Notes under the pieces: generated by a model | The model's input: only the letters and a program-made list of their open reading frames with translations | The model's database searches: none | What the model was told of the DNA's origin: nothing | Assembly: GCA_027592785.1 (NCBI GenBank) | Contig: JAQCLD010000025.1 | Location: 1-47,416, forward strand | DNA: 47,416 bases | Origin: Acidobacteriota bacterium | Lineage (GTDB): Bacteria > Acidobacteriota > Terriglobia > Bryobacterales > UBA6623 | Reading direction: 5' to 3' | Program-made: the position numbers and the translations under genes | In this document: piece after piece, positions 17,343 to 26,660 of the stretch | Layout: each line of letters begins with the position of its first letter | Numbering within the stretch: the stretch's first letter is position 1

Positions 17343-18625
17343 CGGGCGAAGTAGAGCGTGATGGCGCGGTCGATGTCTTCGGGATGAAGACGGGGGGCCC
17401 GCTCGTCGTACTCGGCAATGTTTTTTAGAATCAAGACGATGTCCCGGGGGTAGCAAGCGCGCAGCACAGGGGACTGGCTGCCCTTCTTGCAGCGTTCGCG
17501 GATGAACGCGGAATGTTGCGGGCTCCAGGGGATCTTCTCGTGTTCGCAAACTCGCTGCAAGATCGCATCGAAGATCTCCGGAGTGATCGCGTCGACCTTC
17601 ACCTTGTTCTGAATGCGGCGCAGGAACGCTGCGTCCGCCAGCTGGCGCGGATCGAGGTTGGTAGAGAATACGACCAGAGTCTCAAAAGGCACCGGCATCT
17701 TGACGCCCGTACGAAGGGATAAGAAGTCTACGCCGCGATCCAAGGGCACGATCCAGCGGTTCAGCAAGTCGCGGGGATTGATCATCTGACGGCCAAAGTC
17801 ATCGATGATGAACAGGCCGTTGTTGGCCTTCATTTGCAGCGGAGCCGTATAGTAACCAAGCGTTTCTTCAAACCTGAGTTCGAGCATCTCCGACACCATC
17901 TCGCCGCCCACCGCGATGCACGGCCTCGTGCAGCGGATCCAGCGGCTGTCAACGCCGTCGACCGGTTTCAGCGGATGATGCACGACCGAGTCGTGAACGT
18001 TGATGATCTGCCCGTCGACTTCAACGGCATAAGGTACGTAAATCTCGTCCTTGAAGACGCGCACGAGCCGCTCGGCGATGGAGGTCTTACCATTGCCGGT
18101 CGATCCGTAGAGGAATATCTGCGAGTTCGACATGATGGCAGGACCAAGCTGGTCCAGCATGTCGTCGGGAATGACTAGGTCGTGGAAGACTTCCTTGAGT
18201 CGCTTGCGATTGATCTTGTGGCGCGCGGCCTGCTGCCGGACGGCGGCCGTGTAGGCATCCAACGTCACCGGGACCGGCCCGACGTACTGATTCACGCGGT
18301 AGCGCTCCTGGGCGACGCTGCGACCCTGACCGCTGAGGGCAACGACATAATCGTTGCCGACCATGCCTTTCACCTCAACATATTGCTCTTTGCGCAGATA
18401 GCCAAAGACCTCGCCCGTGACGGCGGCCTCGATCTTGAGCCGCTGCGAAACGCGACTGAGCGACGTCTCGCCTTCAAGCATGATGAGCTTGAGAATCAGG
18501 TTGACGACAGTATTGGAGGAGACCCCCAGTTCTTTGACCGTCTTGGGCGCGACGGGGAAAAACTTGCCGTGAGACTTGTCGGATGACGCGCTAGAGGCGG
18601 TTTCAAAGACGCTGGTCGAACTCAT
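17339..18625 (-). CDS. AAA-family ATPase with N-terminal helical (winged-helix-like) region
   Basis: The 428-residue cytoplasmic product has a Walker A motif GSTGNGKT (174-181), a Walker B IIDDFG (273-278) and a sensor-like stretch VFSTNLDP. Residues about 36-115 form a helical region with a winged-helix look (VSSNTVVNLILKLIMLEGET and following). The overall design is that of predicted ATPases with chaperone-like activity. No partner gene (for example a VWA partner of a MoxR ATPase or a pilus gene) is adjacent. It converges on the epimerase gene with a 4-base overlap of the stops. The exact role is not determinable here. Confidence 0.75.
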   Translation of the reverse strand: MSSTSVFETASSASSDKSHGKFFPVAPKTVKELGVSSNTVVNLILKLIMLEGETSLSRVSQRLKIEAAVTGEVFGYLRKEQYVEVKGMVGNDYVVALSGQGRSVAQERYRVNQYVGPVPVTLDAYTAAVRQQAARHKINRKRLKEVFHDLVIPDDMLDQLGPAIMSNSQIFLYGSTGNGKTSIAERLVRVFKDEIYVPYAVEVDGQIINVHDSVVHHPLKPVDGVDSRWIRCTRPCIAVGGEMVSEMLELRFEETLGYYTAPLQMKANNGLFIIDDFGRQMINPRDLLNRWIVPLDRGVDFLSLRTGVKMPVPFETLVVFSTNLDPRQLADAAFLRRIQNKVKVDAITPEIFDAILQRVCEHEKIPWSPQHSAFIRERCKKGSQSPVLRACYPRDIVLILKNIAEYDERAPRLHPEDIDRAITLYFAR

Positions 18626-18698
18626 GCTGCCGCCAGACTAACAGCGGCTCCGTATGTCCGATATCAGGCTAAAGGCTGAGACGAGCGGGGGTATGGAC

Positions 18699-19550
18699 CT
18701 ACCTCCGGGCGCAAGCTTCCGCGCCCGCCAGCACGACCATGGCGGCCAGAAAGCCCCACAACATCAACGTCACCGAGATGAAGAACGGGCCATACTCTCC
18801 GCGCAGACCTAGCCAGGGCCAAACCCAGGCATAGGCGGACTGCACGCCCTCGATCAGCAGCGCCACTACAAATGCCGTCGTCAAGGCGCGTCTAAAAGGT
18901 ACAGGGCCATTGGGAAGCAGCCAGTAGACCAGCAGCAGCACGATCGTCGTCGCGATCGCTCCGCTCGTTCGCAGCCCCCAAAGCATCGCTATATCCGACG
19001 TCAGGAACGTCGTCGGGAACTGCGTGAACAGGATGGGGCCGGCAAACGCCGCAAACAGGGACGAGAGCAGCGCCACGACCATCGAAGTAGCGCCGATGCA
19101 CAAACTAATCAGCTGGTTGAAGGCGTAGTTACGGTTGGCCGGAAAGCGCCAAAGGCGGTTTTGGGCCACCTCGAGAGGCATGAATATGCCATTGGCGGCG
19201 ACCAGCAGCAGGATCACCGAAACCGCCGGCGCCGCGCCCCGAGTGGCGACCTCGGCTTGCAAATTCCGCACCACGAAATCGACTAAGCCGGCGTCCTCCG
19301 GCAGGAAAGCCTTCAATCCCAGCAAGATGGCCTGAGTGGCGTTGCTCGCGGGGAAGGCGAAAGACGCCAACGAGAGCATCAGCAGCATAAAAGGGAAGAA
19401 TCCCAGCAAAACGTTGGCCGCGATCGCCATCGCATAAACGTGGCTGTCGAGCCCGAACCAGTAGCGGATGGTCGGCTCGAAGACCATGCGGACCGTGCTG
19501 GAACTAGGATCCTTATCCTCATCCTCGGTCTGTAACAACGACATACTCAT
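18699..19550 (-). CDS. YihY/BrkB-family inner-membrane protein
   Basis: The 283-residue product has about six hydrophobic segments, starting with YAMAIAANVLLGFFPFMLLM near residue 38. That segment matches the YihY/BrkB (formerly virulence factor BrkB, RNase BN mis-annotation) family, as does the segment VILLLVAANGIFMPLEVAQN near 110. The family is an uncharacterised set of inner-membrane proteins. Its ATG overlaps the xerD stop by three bases (ATGA), so it is probably co-translated with xerD. The N-terminal 20 residues are acidic and cytoplasmic. Confidence 0.9.
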   Translation of the reverse strand: MSMSLLQTEDEDKDPSSSTVRMVFEPTIRYWFGLDSHVYAMAIAANVLLGFFPFMLLMLSLASFAFPASNATQAILLGLKAFLPEDAGLVDFVVRNLQAEVATRGAAPAVSVILLLVAANGIFMPLEVAQNRLWRFPANRNYAFNQLISLCIGATSMVVALLSSLFAAFAGPILFTQFPTTFLTSDIAMLWGLRTSGAIATTIVLLLVYWLLPNGPVPFRRALTTAFVVALLIEGVQSAYAWVWPWLGLRGEYGPFFISVTLMLWGFLAAMVVLAGAEACARR

Positions 19551-20455
19551 GAAACGCCGCTCCGCGGGTGATGCTGATCGTACACGCTTCGCAGCCTCTC
19601 GCGCAGCACGTGCGTATAGATCTGCGTCGTTGAGATATCCGCGTGGCCAAGCATCAGCTGAACGCTGCGAAGATCGGCGCCGCGGTCGAGCAAGTGGGTG
19701 GCAAAACTATGACGGACGACGTGGGGGGTCAGGTTCTTGATGATTCCGGCCTTCAACCCGTGCTGCTTGAGTAGTTTCCAGAAGGCCTGGCGGGTCATCG
19801 GCCCGCCCCGCTGGGTCACGAACAGATAAGGGGATACGCGTTTCTTCAGCAGCAGCGGCCGATCTCGCTCGACGTAGTCCTCTATCGCCGCGAGCGCCTG
19901 GCGGCCCACAGGCACCAGCCTTTCCTTGTCCCCCTTGCCGCGCGTCTTCAGGACTCCCATGGAGGCATTCAGATGGTTCAGTTGGACGCCGATCAGTTCC
20001 GAAACCCGCAGTCCTGTGGCGTAAAGCAGTTGCAGCATAGCGCGGTCTCGACCGCCCCGCGCGGTCCTCTCGTCGGGCGCGCCTAGCAGACTTTCCACTT
20101 CATCTAGAGTCAGAAATTTTGGCAGGTGCTTCCATTGGCCGGGAGATGAAACGTCCGTCGTGGGATCTACGGTGATCTGCTCCTGTTCCAGCAGATACCT
20201 GTAGTAACTCCGCAGCGTAGCCAAGTAGCGCGCAACCGAGCGGCTGGCCAGGCCCGCAACGTAAAGCGAATCGACGAAGGCGGCAATGTCCGCTCCTGAA
20301 GCCTCGTCGATCTCGCGGTGCCGCCCTTTACAGAAGTCCGCCAGCCTGGCTAGGTCACGGCCATAGGCTTCGAGGGTATTACTGGCCAGGCCCTTTTCCA
20401 GCCGGCAATACTCAACAAAGTCCTGCACTAGGCCTGCGGATCGGTCCGAACTCAT
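19547..20455 (-). CDS. xerD: Tyrosine recombinase XerC/XerD
   Basis: The 302-residue product is a site-specific recombinase that resolves chromosome dimers at dif with a partner Xer protein and FtsK. All catalytic residues are visible: R150 (TGLRVSEL), K174 (RGKGDKE), H245 and R248 (HVVRHSF), H271 (LGHAD) and the nucleophile Y280 (QIYTHV). The N-terminal SAM-like core-binding domain (FVEYCRLEKGLASNTLEAYG) spans about 10-100. The length and motif order fit housekeeping XerC/D; whether it is C or D cannot be told here. It overlaps the BrkB-type gene (ATGA). No integrase-type attachment site or mobile cargo is near, so I see it as housekeeping. Confidence 0.93.
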   Translation of the reverse strand: MSSDRSAGLVQDFVEYCRLEKGLASNTLEAYGRDLARLADFCKGRHREIDEASGADIAAFVDSLYVAGLASRSVARYLATLRSYYRYLLEQEQITVDPTTDVSSPGQWKHLPKFLTLDEVESLLGAPDERTARGGRDRAMLQLLYATGLRVSELIGVQLNHLNASMGVLKTRGKGDKERLVPVGRQALAAIEDYVERDRPLLLKKRVSPYLFVTQRGGPMTRQAFWKLLKQHGLKAGIIKNLTPHVVRHSFATHLLDRGADLRSVQLMLGHADISTTQIYTHVLRERLRSVYDQHHPRSGVS

Positions 20456-20496
20456 TGATTTTCAACTACTTGACGGCCTGAGAGCTGCATCGTAGC

Positions 20497-21042
20497 ATGG
20501 GTTCAAGGCGGTGGTCCTTGCCACTTCCGGTCGACACCGTGTCCACTTCGACGACAAAAAAGGCCTATCTGTGCCGGATGGACACGTCCTACATAGAAGG
20601 ATACGTCTCCCCGCAGACCTATCAGCGCCCTGAGGGTGTAGAAATCCTACGACGCAGCGCCGAAGTCACCGTCGTGCCGTACGCCGAGATACGGGCCTTG
20701 TACTTCGTTAAGGAATTCGATGGTCCCCCAGCCGAAAGCGAAAAGCGGGTCTTTGGATCTCGTCCGAAACTGGACGGGCTCTGGGTTCGGCTCACGTTTC
20801 GCGATGACGAGGTCTTCGAAGGAGTGATCCAGAACGACTTGTTGCTGATGGGCGCACACGGCGTCACTATCACTCCTCCAGATGCGGCATCGAATACCCA
20901 GCGCATCTTCGTGCCGCAGCAGTCGCTCAAGGAACTCAAGGTCCTGAGCGTCATCGGCAGCCCAGTTCACCGCCGCCAAAGCCGTCCCAAGACCCCTCCA
21001 AAGGAACAGATCGACCTCTTTGCTGGTGGTTTACCCGCCTAG
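20497..21042 (+). CDS. Small uncharacterised protein with a C-terminal sliding-clamp-like motif
   Basis: The 181-residue product has no enzyme motif. A central beta-rich block (about 50-150) includes LWVRLTFRDDEVFEGVIQND, typical of small beta-barrel regulatory folds that occur in many Acidobacteriota, but I cannot name the family with confidence. The C-terminal peptide QIDLF (171-175) resembles the beta-clamp binding consensus QL(S/D)LF. The listed ATG leaves only 41 bases to the divergent xerD start. A second ATG at 20578 (codon 28) starts just before the conserved-looking part and would give a better divergent intergenic region; the first 27 residues look non-conserved. Treat the start as open. 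Confidence 0.75.
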   Translation: MGSRRWSLPLPVDTVSTSTTKKAYLCRMDTSYIEGYVSPQTYQRPEGVEILRRSAEVTVVPYAEIRALYFVKEFDGPPAESEKRVFGSRPKLDGLWVRLTFRDDEVFEGVIQNDLLLMGAHGVTITPPDAASNTQRIFVPQQSLKELKVLSVIGSPVHRRQSRPKTPPKEQIDLFAGGLPA

Positions 21043-21090
21043 GCCCTGTCACAGACACTTAACAGACCGACCGCTCTTTGGTCTGGGAAG

Positions 21091-24000
21091 ATGATAGGAA
21101 TGAGACGGTCTTTGGCGGCCGCGCTGTATGCGCTGTCCCTGTTTTCCCTAGATTTGTTCGCCGCCGGAAGCGAAGGTCCATCCTGGAGCGGTACCTATCG
21201 CGGCCGGGTGCTGGCCGAGCGTTTCTTGCACAACCAATCTCGGCGGCGCCCAGTCGCAGCCTTGACCCAACAGGGTCCTTCCAACTCGTATGCCGACCGT
21301 GGCCAAATCGCCATCATCGACACGTCTGGCGGTGTCGTAGCCGAACCCAATTTCCTCGATCTGCAAGGGGCCTCGGTGTTCTTCACCCCGAGCGGTGATT
21401 CTTACTTGGGAGAGGCGCGGCCAGTCGCCTTCGACCAAACCGCTCGGGTAAACGGCGTCCCGCTGGCCCTGGAAGACGACGACAGCCAGCGCGTCGTGCT
21501 GCCCTTCGTTTTCCCCTACTTCGGCGGCTCCTATGGCGAGGTCTTCGTCAATTCGGACGGAAACCTGACTTTTGGCAGCGGCGATGAGGATACGGATGCG
21601 CGATCACTACCCCGCGCCGTCGCCGGAGCGCCGCGCATCGCGCCGCTGTATGTCGACTTCGACCCCGCGGCGATCACCGCGCAAGTTCGCGCCTACGTGC
21701 TCAGCGATCGTGTCGTCGTCACCTGGGACGGCGTCCCCGAATTCGGCAGCACGCGCCGACAGACCTTCCAGGTCGAGCTCCAAGACGACGGCGCAATCGC
21801 TTTCCACTACCTCAGCATCAGCCTCAACGAGGCCATAGTCGGGATCTTTCCCGGTGGAGGCGTGTCCGAACCGGACCCGGTAGACCTGAGCGAGACTTTT
21901 GAGGTCGGCCCTGGCGGCGGCGCCGAGTTGTTCGTGCTGTTCCGCAGTCTCGATCCAATGACGGCGACGCGCCGCTTCTACGCCAACCACGCGGACGTTT
22001 ACGACTTCGTATTCCTTTTCAATAACTTCGGCCTCAGCGCGGGCCCAGGCACTTTTGCCTTCGAACTCAATGTCCGCAACGACATCGTCGGAATTGGAGA
22101 CGTGCTCGTCGGCGAGGAAACCTTCGACCTAGGCGCCGAGTTCGGCTCCGCTAAACGTCTCGTCAGCTTCCTCAGTATGGGTTCGCTCTCGGCCTACCCG
22201 GACGACCCAAAGCAGCGTATCCCGATCATTGGCGAGAACAACACGCTTTCAGTGATGGGCCAAGAGGCGGGCCACCGCTGGGGCATCTACACGCAGTTCT
22301 TGGATCCTGCCACGAACGAGATCTCGGATGCGCTCCTGGGGCGGGGCGACGCGCACTGGAGCTTTTTCTTCAACTCCCAAGGTTCGGTCATCGAAGGCAG
22401 CGACATCCTCGACAAAGGCGCCGGCACAAGTCCGCGTTTCATCACGCGCGAACCGGTGGCGCGCTTCGGAGAATTCGACCAGTACATCATGGGTCTGCGG
22501 GCCCCCGAAGAGGTCGCGGCGAGCTTTCTCGTCGAACAACCACAAGGCGCAGGCAGTACGAATCCTGGCAGAATTCCCCAAAGCGGAGTGACTTTCGACG
22601 GTATTCGCAAGAACATCTCGATTGCCGACATCGTCGCCGCCGAAGGTCCTCGCAAACCGGATCAATCCATGGCCCCGCGGAGCTTCAACTTCGCCTTCGT
22701 GCTGCTCGTGGAAGAAGGTTCGCCCGCGCCGTCGGACGAAGACATTGCCAAGATCGACCTGATTCGCCGTGAATGGGAGACCTTCTTCGAACAGGCGACC
22801 GGCTACCGGGCCGAGGCGGCGACGGAGTTGCGCCGGGGTTTGCACCTTTCTGTCTGGCCTCGCACGGGGATTCTCGTTGACCGTACGACCTTTGGCGTCG
22901 TCAGTATCGACAAACCGCTGGAACAGGACTTGAGCGTTGCCGTCGGCAGCGATTCGGCGGCGATATTCACCCCAGGCTTCGTGACCATCCGCAAAGGGCA
23001 GACGAGCGCCTACGCTCCCTTCACAGGCGCCTTTCCCGGCACGGCGACCCTGCAGGCTACGGCGTCGACGACGGGGATCGCTTTTGATTCGCCGGCAGCA
23101 AAGGTCCGCGTCTTGCCTGCTGACGGTCCGTTCGTGATCTCCATCCTCTCCGGCGCGAATCAGCAGGGCGTCGCCGGAGCCCCGCTTAGCGAACCGATTG
23201 TGGCCCGCGTCACCGATGGGAGCCAGACTCCAATCAGCGGAATCGCCGTCCTGGCGCAACCAAGCGACAATGGCCAGGCGACCGTCCTCGGTTCGCCGAC
23301 CGGGCCCGATGGCAGGGTAGAGATTTCCTGGACCCTGGCAAGTTCGTCAGCACCAAATACCCTGACGCTTCGCGTGCCCGGTACAGCCGCGACCGCCGCC
23401 GTATCCGCGAAGGCTCTGATCGGCCAGCCGGCATTCGCTGTAGCCGGTGTCGTCAACGCTGCCAGCTTTGCCGCAGCAGGCGTCTCGCCCGGTTCGATTG
23501 CTACCGTTTTTGGGGCCAACTTGGCCGCTACGACCGCGTCTGCTGAAGGATTTCCGCTGCCTCGAACGCTGGCCGGGACTCAAGTATTCGTGGACGGCGT
23601 ACCCGTGCCGCTTTTCTTCGTGAGTCGTACCCAAATCAACTTCCAGGTTCCGTTCGGCATCGCTTCGAACAACGCTGTGATTCAGGTCGTCTCCTCCTCT
23701 GGCTCGAGCGGGTCCATCGCCGTGCCGGTAGCGCAGGTCCAGCCTGGACTGTTCTTCGCGCCTGCTAGCGGCATCGGCGCGATGAGCTTTGCTGCTGACG
23801 GCTTGAATTCCACGCAGCGCGCAGCCAGGCCAGGCGAGTGGGTCGAGTTATTTGGAGTGGGCCTGGGCGCCGTTTCTTCGGCCCCCGAAGTCGGCGAACC
23901 CGCTTCCGGCTTCTTCCTAGCTAGGACTGTTCTCGAACCAACTTTTTCGATCGGTGGAAGAATCTTGCCGGCAACCTTCAGCGGACTCGCGCCCGGCTTC

Positions 24001-24117
24001 GCTGGACTCTACCAGATCAACTTCGCGTTGCCGCAGGATCTGCTTCCGGGTCGCTACGAACTGTTGGTCACGGTGGACGGTATCAATAGCAACGCCGTAT
24101 TCCTCGACGTCGAGTAG
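21091..24117 (+). CDS. Large secreted protein with TIGR03437 C-terminal domain
   Basis: The 1008-residue product has a signal peptide (about 1-24, likely starting at the second methionine, codon 4). An N-terminal nidogen-like stretch (FVNSDGNLTFGSGDEDTDAR) is followed by a central region. The C-terminal 230 residues (VVNAASFAAAGVSPGSIATV and onwards) match the Solibacter uncharacterised domain TIGR03437, seen mainly in Acidobacteriota and thought to mark secreted or surface proteins. The region at residues 390-397 (GQEAGHRW) looks like a zinc-protease HExxH motif whose first histidine is replaced by Q391. Bacterial Ig-like repeats occupy about 690-780. The role is unknown; adhesion or matrix binding is plausible. 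It converges on the small secreted gene with a 9-base gap. Confidence 0.88.
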   Translation: MIGMRRSLAAALYALSLFSLDLFAAGSEGPSWSGTYRGRVLAERFLHNQSRRRPVAALTQQGPSNSYADRGQIAIIDTSGGVVAEPNFLDLQGASVFFTPSGDSYLGEARPVAFDQTARVNGVPLALEDDDSQRVVLPFVFPYFGGSYGEVFVNSDGNLTFGSGDEDTDARSLPRAVAGAPRIAPLYVDFDPAAITAQVRAYVLSDRVVVTWDGVPEFGSTRRQTFQVELQDDGAIAFHYLSISLNEAIVGIFPGGGVSEPDPVDLSETFEVGPGGGAELFVLFRSLDPMTATRRFYANHADVYDFVFLFNNFGLSAGPGTFAFELNVRNDIVGIGDVLVGEETFDLGAEFGSAKRLVSFLSMGSLSAYPDDPKQRIPIIGENNTLSVMGQEAGHRWGIYTQFLDPATNEISDALLGRGDAHWSFFFNSQGSVIEGSDILDKGAGTSPRFITREPVARFGEFDQYIMGLRAPEEVAASFLVEQPQGAGSTNPGRIPQSGVTFDGIRKNISIADIVAAEGPRKPDQSMAPRSFNFAFVLLVEEGSPAPSDEDIAKIDLIRREWETFFEQATGYRAEAATELRRGLHLSVWPRTGILVDRTTFGVVSIDKPLEQDLSVAVGSDSAAIFTPGFVTIRKGQTSAYAPFTGAFPGTATLQATASTTGIAFDSPAAKVRVLPADGPFVISILSGANQQGVAGAPLSEPIVARVTDGSQTPISGIAVLAQPSDNGQATVLGSPTGPDGRVEISWTLASSSAPNTLTLRVPGTAATAAVSAKALIGQPAFAVAGVVNAASFAAAGVSPGSIATVFGANLAATTASAEGFPLPRTLAGTQVFVDGVPVPLFFVSRTQINFQVPFGIASNNAVIQVVSSSGSSGSIAVPVAQVQPGLFFAPASGIGAMSFAADGLNSTQRAARPGEWVELFGVGLGAVSSAPEVGEPASGFFLARTVLEPTFSIGGRILPATFSGLAPGFAGLYQINFALPQDLLPGRYELLVTVDGINSNAVFLDVE

Positions 24118-24126
24118 GTTGCTGAC

Positions 24127-24606
24127 CTAGATCACGGCGAAACAGAAGACGGTGTTGGAGCCCTGATCACCGTCAGGCGTGAGGCAGTATTCGCCGGGCT
24201 TCAAGCTCGAGTCCACCCGCAACTTAAACAACCCTTCGCCTTGCTGGGTCACGTCGATGTAGTACGCCTGCACGACGATCTTTTTCTTTTTGCGGATGAG
24301 CACTTCGCGGCGCCCGTTCACATTCTCGAAGGCATAGAGCCGCAGCGTGCGCGGGTCAACCTGATCCTGGGCGAAGAGAAATTCAGGGAATCCCAACGGC
24401 GTCCGAACGGGTGATGCCGCCCCAGCAACCCAATAGATTTGCGCCTTCTTGTCGGAAACCTCGGTAGCTTGATTCGACTCCGTTTCCAGCAGATTCGTGG
24501 CATGAATCAAATAAGGCGTGTCCTTCTTGGGCGGATCGGGCAGGTTCTGCGCTCCCACAACCGCAGCTAGCAGCGCAAAGAAGAACGCGAGGTGGACGAC
24601 TCTCAT
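24127..24606 (-). CDS. Small secreted protein of unknown function
   Basis: The 159-residue product begins with a signal peptide (VVHLAFFFALLAAVVGAQ). The mature part is a single beta-rich domain (LIHATNLLETES, REVLIRKKKKIVVQAYYIDV) with a late GEYCLTPDG segment. It carries two cysteines (in the GEYC and FCFAV segments), which could pair. I do not recognise the family. The ATG at 24606 is preferred over the GTG one codon upstream. It lies 27 bases downstream of the dinG stop on the same strand, so it may belong to the dinG transcription unit. Confidence 0.7.
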   Translation of the reverse strand: MRVVHLAFFFALLAAVVGAQNLPDPPKKDTPYLIHATNLLETESNQATEVSDKKAQIYWVAGAASPVRTPLGFPEFLFAQDQVDPRTLRLYAFENVNGRREVLIRKKKKIVVQAYYIDVTQQGEGLFKLRVDSSLKPGEYCLTPDGDQGSNTVFCFAVI

Positions 24607-24633
24607 CACCGAGCATTTTAGCGCCTCTATCCG

Positions 24634-26580
24634 CTACGGAACAGTTGGCGGATCGAAGAAGCGAGCGACATCGGCGATATCGGTCGAGAATGCATAGTCC
24701 GGCAAGCTGTCGAGAAACACCTTGCCGTAGCGCTGCTTCATGACGCGATTGTCGAGCAGGACCAACACTCCGCGGTCCTGCGCCGAGCGAATCAGTCGTC
24801 CAAATCCCTGCTTCAGCGCCAGTACAGCCTCAGGCACCTGAAATTCGTCGAACGGTTTGCCACCCGCCTGACGAATCGCACGGATTCGCGCCTCGACGAT
24901 CGGATCCGACGGCGCGGCGAACGGCAGCTTGTCGATAATCACGCAGCTCAACTGCTCGCCCGGCACGTCAACGCCCTGCCAAAAACTTGCCGTGGCAAAA
25001 AGAACCGCGTTCGGCGTTGCCTTGAAGTCCTCCAGCAACGCCGAGTTCGGAGCGGTCCCTTGCAAGAATGTCGGGTGATCTAAGCGCGGCTCAACCGCTT
25101 CGTAAACTCTGCGCATCTGCGCGTAGCTGGTGAAGAGCACGAACGCGCGCCCGCGCGAATAGCTCAGCACTGCAAGAATCTCGTCCGTGGCCCGCGCCGC
25201 AAACTGCTCCGAACGCGGATCGGGTAGGTTCTCGGGCACGTACAGCAAGGCCTGCTTGGCGTAGTCGAAGTGGCCCGGAACGATGAGTTCCCTGGGCCCG
25301 GTCAAGCCTAACCTTCCCTTCACGAAGTCAAAATTGCCGTCCACCGCCAACGTCGCCGAAGTGAGCACAACGCAGGGCACTTGTTCGAAGAGCTTCTCCG
25401 CCAAGATCTCGGCGATGTCAATCGGCGTCGCCTGTAGGAAGACGCCCCGACCGCGCCGCTCCATCCAGTAAACGTAGCTCGGGGCGTCTACTTCGATGAC
25501 CAGCCGCAGAGCCGCTTCTAACTCTTGCGCGCGACGTTCCAAGGGAATCACCAGGTCAGTTTTTTCGCGAACCAGCTTGAGCTGCGCTTCCAGCAAGGCT
25601 AATCCCGCAATCAGCGCCTCATAGGCCTCGGAGTTGCGCTTCAAGAAGACCGGCCGCTCGCGAAACGCCCGGCGGCCCTCCAGGTTGTCGAACACCTGGA
25701 AGAACTGAACGGACCGCAGATTCAGTTGGTCGAGCGCCGTATCGATTCCTTTCGAGCCGAACTCGTTCTGAAACGCCGTCTGCCGTACGTCTCGGGTCAG
25801 CTCTTCAAATCGGTAACTGCTGATCTGTACGCCGAAGTGCTGACCCGCCGCCTCTTCGATTTCGTGCGCTTCGTCAAACACCACCGCTTGATAGTCGGGG
25901 ATGATCTGAGCGAAGTCGTCTTCGCGCAGAGCTAAATCCGCAAAGAACAAGTGGTGGTTCACGATGATCACGTCCGCTTCGGCGGCCTTCTGATGCATCA
26001 AGGTGATGAAGCACTTCTCAAACAATCCGCACTTGGACCCGGCGCACATCTCGCGGCGTGCGTCGACCTTGTGCCATGCGCCAGAGTTGGCAGGCAGAGT
26101 CTTCAACTCCGCCCGATCTCCGGTCTCGGTCTCTTTCTCCCAGGCCTTGATCTTGGCGAAGTCCTCGATCTCTTCGAGCCCCGATAGAATCGGTCGATTC
26201 TCCGCTTCATACAGTTTCTCGCGGCACAAGTAGTTGGCCCGGCCTTTCATGTAGGCGACGCGCAACTCGCGGCCCAGACGTTCTTCTATGAACGGAATGT
26301 CCTGATTGAAAAGCTGCTCCTGCAGCGCCTTGGTTCCGGTGGAGACGATGACGCGCTTGCCGCTGGCGATGACCGGAAACAAATAAGCGAGCGTCTTGCC
26401 GGTGCCTGTGCCCGCCTCGACGATGAGATGCCGCCGCTCGGCTAGCGCCGCCTCCACCTCTTCCGCCATCGCCAACTGACCCGGACGGTACTCAAACCGC
26501 GGATGCCATTTGGCCAGCAGCCCACCCCGGCGGAACACATCGCGCGCTCGAAGCGCGGTCTTGGCTGTGGAGATTCCCAT
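24634..26580 (-). CDS. dinG: DinG-type ATP-dependent DNA helicase
   Basis: The 648-residue product is an XPD/Rad3-like superfamily 2 helicase. Walker A is AGTGTGKT (56-63), and the DEAH box is at 236-239. Four cysteines that would hold a [4Fe-4S] cluster are visible at C119, C179, C184 and C190. DinG unwinds R-loops, D-loops and other structures in DNA repair and replication conflict. The C-terminal motif region includes FATASFWQGVDVPGEQL and QGFGRLIRSAQDRG, typical of this family. The length is normal. Upstream (26581-26660) is an 80-base gap to a divergent small membrane gene. Confidence 0.93.
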   Translation of the reverse strand: MGISTAKTALRARDVFRRGGLLAKWHPRFEYRPGQLAMAEEVEAALAERRHLIVEAGTGTGKTLAYLFPVIASGKRVIVSTGTKALQEQLFNQDIPFIEERLGRELRVAYMKGRANYLCREKLYEAENRPILSGLEEIEDFAKIKAWEKETETGDRAELKTLPANSGAWHKVDARREMCAGSKCGLFEKCFITLMHQKAAEADVIIVNHHLFFADLALREDDFAQIIPDYQAVVFDEAHEIEEAAGQHFGVQISSYRFEELTRDVRQTAFQNEFGSKGIDTALDQLNLRSVQFFQVFDNLEGRRAFRERPVFLKRNSEAYEALIAGLALLEAQLKLVREKTDLVIPLERRAQELEAALRLVIEVDAPSYVYWMERRGRGVFLQATPIDIAEILAEKLFEQVPCVVLTSATLAVDGNFDFVKGRLGLTGPRELIVPGHFDYAKQALLYVPENLPDPRSEQFAARATDEILAVLSYSRGRAFVLFTSYAQMRRVYEAVEPRLDHPTFLQGTAPNSALLEDFKATPNAVLFATASFWQGVDVPGEQLSCVIIDKLPFAAPSDPIVEARIRAIRQAGGKPFDEFQVPEAVLALKQGFGRLIRSAQDRGVLVLLDNRVMKQRYGKVFLDSLPDYAFSTDIADVARFFDPPTVP

Positions 26581-26660
26581 CAGGAGCCGAATCCCCAGGA
26601 TAGCGGTCGGCGTGGTGATCGACTGGCGCGAGTGAACAAACCATATCCAATACTCGTAGA

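Noticed and set aside
19547..20455. Integrase of a mobile element rather than XerC/D
   Set aside because: Length and motifs fit housekeeping Xer. There is no adjacent tRNA, direct repeat or cargo, and brkB overlaps it.
22249..23259. A 336-residue open frame on the minus strand inside the TIGR03437 gene
   Set aside because: It is antisense to a gene with a signal peptide and a recognised C-terminal domain. Composition is Arg/Gly/Asp-rich without motifs.
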